Source: JAFAFN01 sp963707555
Lineage (GTDB): Bacteria; Actinomycetota; Acidimicrobiia; Acidimicrobiales; Microtrichaceae
Length of the DNA: 64,000 nt
Direction of reading: 5' to 3'
NCBI GenBank assembly: GCA_963707555.1
Contig: CAVPQM010000002.1
Span: 62,001-126,000, forward strand
Of the stretch, positions 61,333 to 64,000 are shown piece by piece. A program made the position numbers and the translations under genes. The notes under the pieces are model-generated. The model searched no databases. It saw nothing but the letters and a program-made list of their open reading frames with translations, and was not told the origin of the DNA. How positions within the stretch are numbered: the stretch's first letter is position 1; each line of letters starts with the position of its first letter.

Positions 61333-62507
61333 GCATCACCCGGCGCGGCACGCTGGCTGTGGCACCGGTGTGCGGTGCGGTGCTCGCCTGGCGCTTCGGC
61401 CTGCCCGTGACCGCGAGGCTGGCGCGGGCGCGACTCGGATGGTCGCCGTCGCCGCCATCAACGGCGGCATCAACCTGCGTGGTCGAGATCACCGCAGTCC
61501 CCGCCCCGGCCGGTCGTGTCGGGGATCGCCTGCGAGATCCAGCTGACGGTGACCATCGGTGCCGGCGACAGCCACCGGTGATCACACTGGCCGATCACGT
61601 CCCCGGGTTCGGCCACGACGACGTCGCGACGCCCTGATCGCCGTGGTGATCGCTTCATGAGCGATCCGTCGCCGACGGCGCGCAGGAGCGGGTCGGGCCC
61701 GCCATCTCCACCGAGGACGCGGTCGGCGTCGTCGTGCGCCGCACCGAGGCGGGCGGGACCGCGAACTCTGCCGCCGCCCCGCACGTGGGTGCTCGCCCCG
61801 CTCGCACCGACGGTCGGCGAGGAGCCCGAGCACGGCTCCCGCTCCTTGACGTCGTCCAGCACGGTCGACGAGGAGTTCGCCTCGCTGCGCGAGTACGTGA
61901 GCGGGGACGACTTCCGGCGCATCCACTGGCCGAGCACCGCACGTCTGGGCACTCCCGTCGTGCGTCAGTTCGACGTGCCGTGGCAGCGACGCACCACGGT
62001 GCTGGTCGACCTGCGAGCCGCAGCGCACGACGATCGCTCCTTCGAACGGGCAGTGACCGCCGCAGCGAGCGTCGTCGAGCTCGCCGCGTCGCGTGACGAA
62101 CTGGTCCGACTGGTCACCACCCATGGCGCCGACTCCGGGTTCGTACCCGCCGTCGCGGAGCTCGACGAGCTGATGGACCGGCTCGCGGTGATGGAGTCGG
62201 ACCACGGCCCCCACCGGGGCGACGAGCTCGTCGCGACGCTCGGGCACCTCCGCAGATCGCAGCTCGGTCGAGCCGTGGTGTGCGCAGGCCGGATCGACAG
62301 CCCGCGGCGCCCGCGCTGCCGACTTCGACGTGAGGCGCCTGGACTGGTGGTGGTCCTGACCGAACCCGATCGCTCCGAGGGGCCGGCTCTGCGGGCGCAG
62401 CGGGGACGACCGGGGCCGTGGGCTCCTCGGTGGTCCACTTCGACGGGTCGCGGACCCCCAGCAAGGTCTGGGCCGAGGGCACCGATGCCCGTCGGTCAGC
62501 CGATGAG
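61333..62507 (+). CDS. DUF58 protein, frame breaks
   Basis: Membrane-linked partner of MoxR ATPases with a von Willebrand-A-like domain. ITRRGTLAVAPVCGAVLAWR and LGMVAVAAINGGINLRVEIT form the N-terminal membrane hairpin; RIQLTVTIGAGDS and VITLADHVPGFGHDDV follow. The signature is EFASLREYVSGDDFRRIHWP, then STARLGTPVVRQFDVPWQRR and TTVLVDLRAAAHDD. Frame changes near 61420, 61480, 61530, 61640, 61730, 62300 and 62410. About 390 residues. Both ends are approximate; it probably overlaps the next gene. Confidence 0.8.
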
Positions 62508-64000
62508 GCCGACCCGTCGTTCGCGACGCGACAGGCGTTCGTCGCTGCCGAACTCGGGCTGGCCGCCCTGGCCTGGGCACGGCCGCCTCGTTCACGCGCC
62601 TCTTCGTCGGCTGGGACTTCCTCGGGCGCCTGGCGCCCATCGTCGTGCTGGCGTGGCAGACGGCGGTGGTGCTGCGCCGCTTCCGCGTCGGCATCGCGGT
62701 CTCGGTGGTGGCCCACCTGGCCATCGGCGTCGCCGCGCTGTCTGGTGGTTCGCCGCCGGGACGCAGTACCTGGGGGTCGTGCCGGGCCCGGCGACGCTCG
62801 ACGCGTGGCGCGACGAGATCTCCCGCTCGTTCGCCGAGGTCCCTGACCTGGTGGCGCCGGTCGCGGCGAGCAACGGCTTCCTGGTCGTGATCGCCGCAGG
62901 GTTCTGGGTCCTCGCACTGTTCGGTGACACCGCGGCGTTCCGCTACCGGGGCACCGTGCAGGCCGCGGTGCCCTACGGCGCCGTGTTCGTCGCGACCGGC
63001 ATCCTGGCCCGTGACAGCGGCCGCCTGGTCGCCGCCGGCACGTTCGGCGTCGGCGTCGCGGCCTACGCGATCGCCAACGAGCACTCGCTGCGAGCGAGCA
63101 GCGGTGGATCCCCGGCGACGTTCGGCGCGGCACCAGGGCCACGGTGGTGGGCGCCGCGGCGGTGGCGGGACTGGCCCTCGTGGTCGGCGCGCTCGTCGGC
63201 CCGTTGCTGCCCGCGGGCACCGAGCCGGTGGTCGATCTGCGGGAACTCGGCAAGGGCAGCGGTCCGAGGACGGTGGTCAGTCCCTTCGTCAGCATCCGGT
63301 CGCTGCTCGACGAGCGCAGCGACCAGATCATGTTCCGGGTCCGGGCCGCAGAGCCGTCGTACTGGCGACTGACCGCTCGAGGATTCCGACCGAGGGCGAC
63401 ATCTGGGTGTCGCACGGCAGCTACGACCCCTCCGACGGGCAGCTCCCCCGCAACGTCGACTTCCGCCGTGCCTGCGGCACCGCTGCGACAGGAGTTCGAG
63501 ATCGCCGGGTTGAGGAGCGACTGGCTGCCGGGCGCCTACCGCACCGGACCGCATCGAGAGCACCCGACCGGTCAGCTACAACCCGGAGTCGTCGTCGATC
63601 ATCCTCGCCGAGGACGGCGACGGCAGTGAGGGCGCGGGCGGGGTCGCCTATTCGCTCGACTCGCTCGTGCCGGACTTCGAGGGGGTCGGCCCCGTCGCCG
63701 GAGCGTCGCACGACGTCGACCCGATCCACACCGTCGCCCCGGATCTCTCCGACGATGACCGGGAGTTGCTCGACGACGCGATCGCCGGCGAGGAGCGACC
63801 CATGCGGCAGATGCTGGCCCTCCAGACCTGGTTCCGCACCAACTTCGCCTACGACGAGGACGTCGACTACTCCGGCCGGTCCGACGCACTCTCCGCGTTC
63901 CTCGAGGAACGACGCGGCTTCTGCCAGCAGTTCTCCTCGGCGTTCGCGCTGCTCGCACGAACACTCGGTCTGCCCAGTCGCGTGGCGGTCGGCTTCACGC
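62487..64000 (+). CDS. TgpA-type transglutaminase-like membrane protein, partial
   Basis: Third gene of the operon, cut by the window edge. A helical membrane part (AAASFTRLFVGWDFLGRLAP, VVAHLAIGVAALS, LVVIAAGFWVLALFGDTAAF, VVGAAAVAGLALVVGALVGP) leads to an outer domain with PSYWRLTA and MLALQTWFRTNFAYDEDVDY, then the transglutaminase Cys motif ALSAFLEERRGFCQQFSSAF and ALLARTLGLPSRVAVGF. Frame changes near 62530, 62575, 62740, 63110, 63385, 63470 and 63550. The His and Asp of the triad and the C-terminal helix lie beyond 64000. The start (ATG 62487 or 62505) is approximate. Confidence 0.85.

Overview
The window is core genome of a high-GC member of the Actinomycetota. The markers are mycothiol synthase (mshD), the bacterial proteasome activator Bpa, a DivIVA/Wag31-type protein, SepF, a DUF222-HNH gene, a tripeptidyl-aminopeptidase-type lipoprotein, and start codons placed just after TAnnnT -10 boxes (leaderless transcripts). 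An Acidimicrobiia-like lineage fits the gene content and order, but that placement is inference. I see no tRNA, rRNA, CRISPR array, prophage, insertion sequence or defence locus.

Layout. 0.2-10 kb: nth and mshD (divergent), rlmN, a sugar nucleotidyltransferase, a small membrane protein, a MaoC-type hydratase, a secreted peptidase, an acyl-CoA synthetase, and an ECF sigma factor with its one-TM partner. 10-18.6 kb: a menaquinone cluster (menG, menF, menD, menH, menA, menE) with a PH-domain membrane protein and a VOC protein; menB and menC are not here. 18.7-28.3 kb: an SDR, a GlxA/AraC regulator followed by a PfpI enzyme, a DUF222-HNH protein, a DUF255 thioredoxin-domain protein, an MMPL transporter and a nitroreductase with a conserved hypothetical. 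28.3-36.7 kb: dnaE, bpa, a phosphodiesterase, an Rrf2 regulator, rluD-like and lspA. 36.8-56.4 kb, all on the minus strand: a near-complete division and cell-wall cluster, in transcription order mraZ-rsmH-ftsL-ftsI-murE-mraY-murD-ftsW-murG-murC-murB-ftsQ-ftsZ-pgeF-sepF-yggT-divIVA-dksA-like-lspA-rluD. murF is missing from its usual place. 56.4-64 kb: about 1 kb with no clear gene, a small hypothetical, a badly broken minus-strand stretch, a ROK sugar kinase, then moxR-DUF58-transglutaminase running off the edge.

Reading caution. Almost every second gene carries one or more frame breaks, including indispensable ones (dnaE, ftsZ, murC, murD, mraY). Where I could resolve a break at base level, removing one extra base usually restores the conserved protein, and gene junctions (GTGA/ATGA stop-start overlaps) stay exact. 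I read these as residual sequencing insertions, not decay. They are densest at about 29-32.7, 42-52 and 57.5-61.6 kb. Broken genes are therefore given as one CDS spanning all frames, with the approximate break sites stated.

How the genes work together. Menaquinone synthesis supplies the respiratory quinone. The division cluster makes UDP-MurNAc-peptide (a meso-diaminopimelate type is predicted from the DNPR motif of MurE), lipid I and II, the septal synthase pair FtsW/FtsI, the FtsZ ring with its SepF anchor, and DivIVA for polar growth. I found no new biological system. The most interesting signals are regulatory: overlapping divergent -10 boxes that share one TA step, a consistent leaderless-start signature, and a promoter plus stem-loop in the ftsZ leader.
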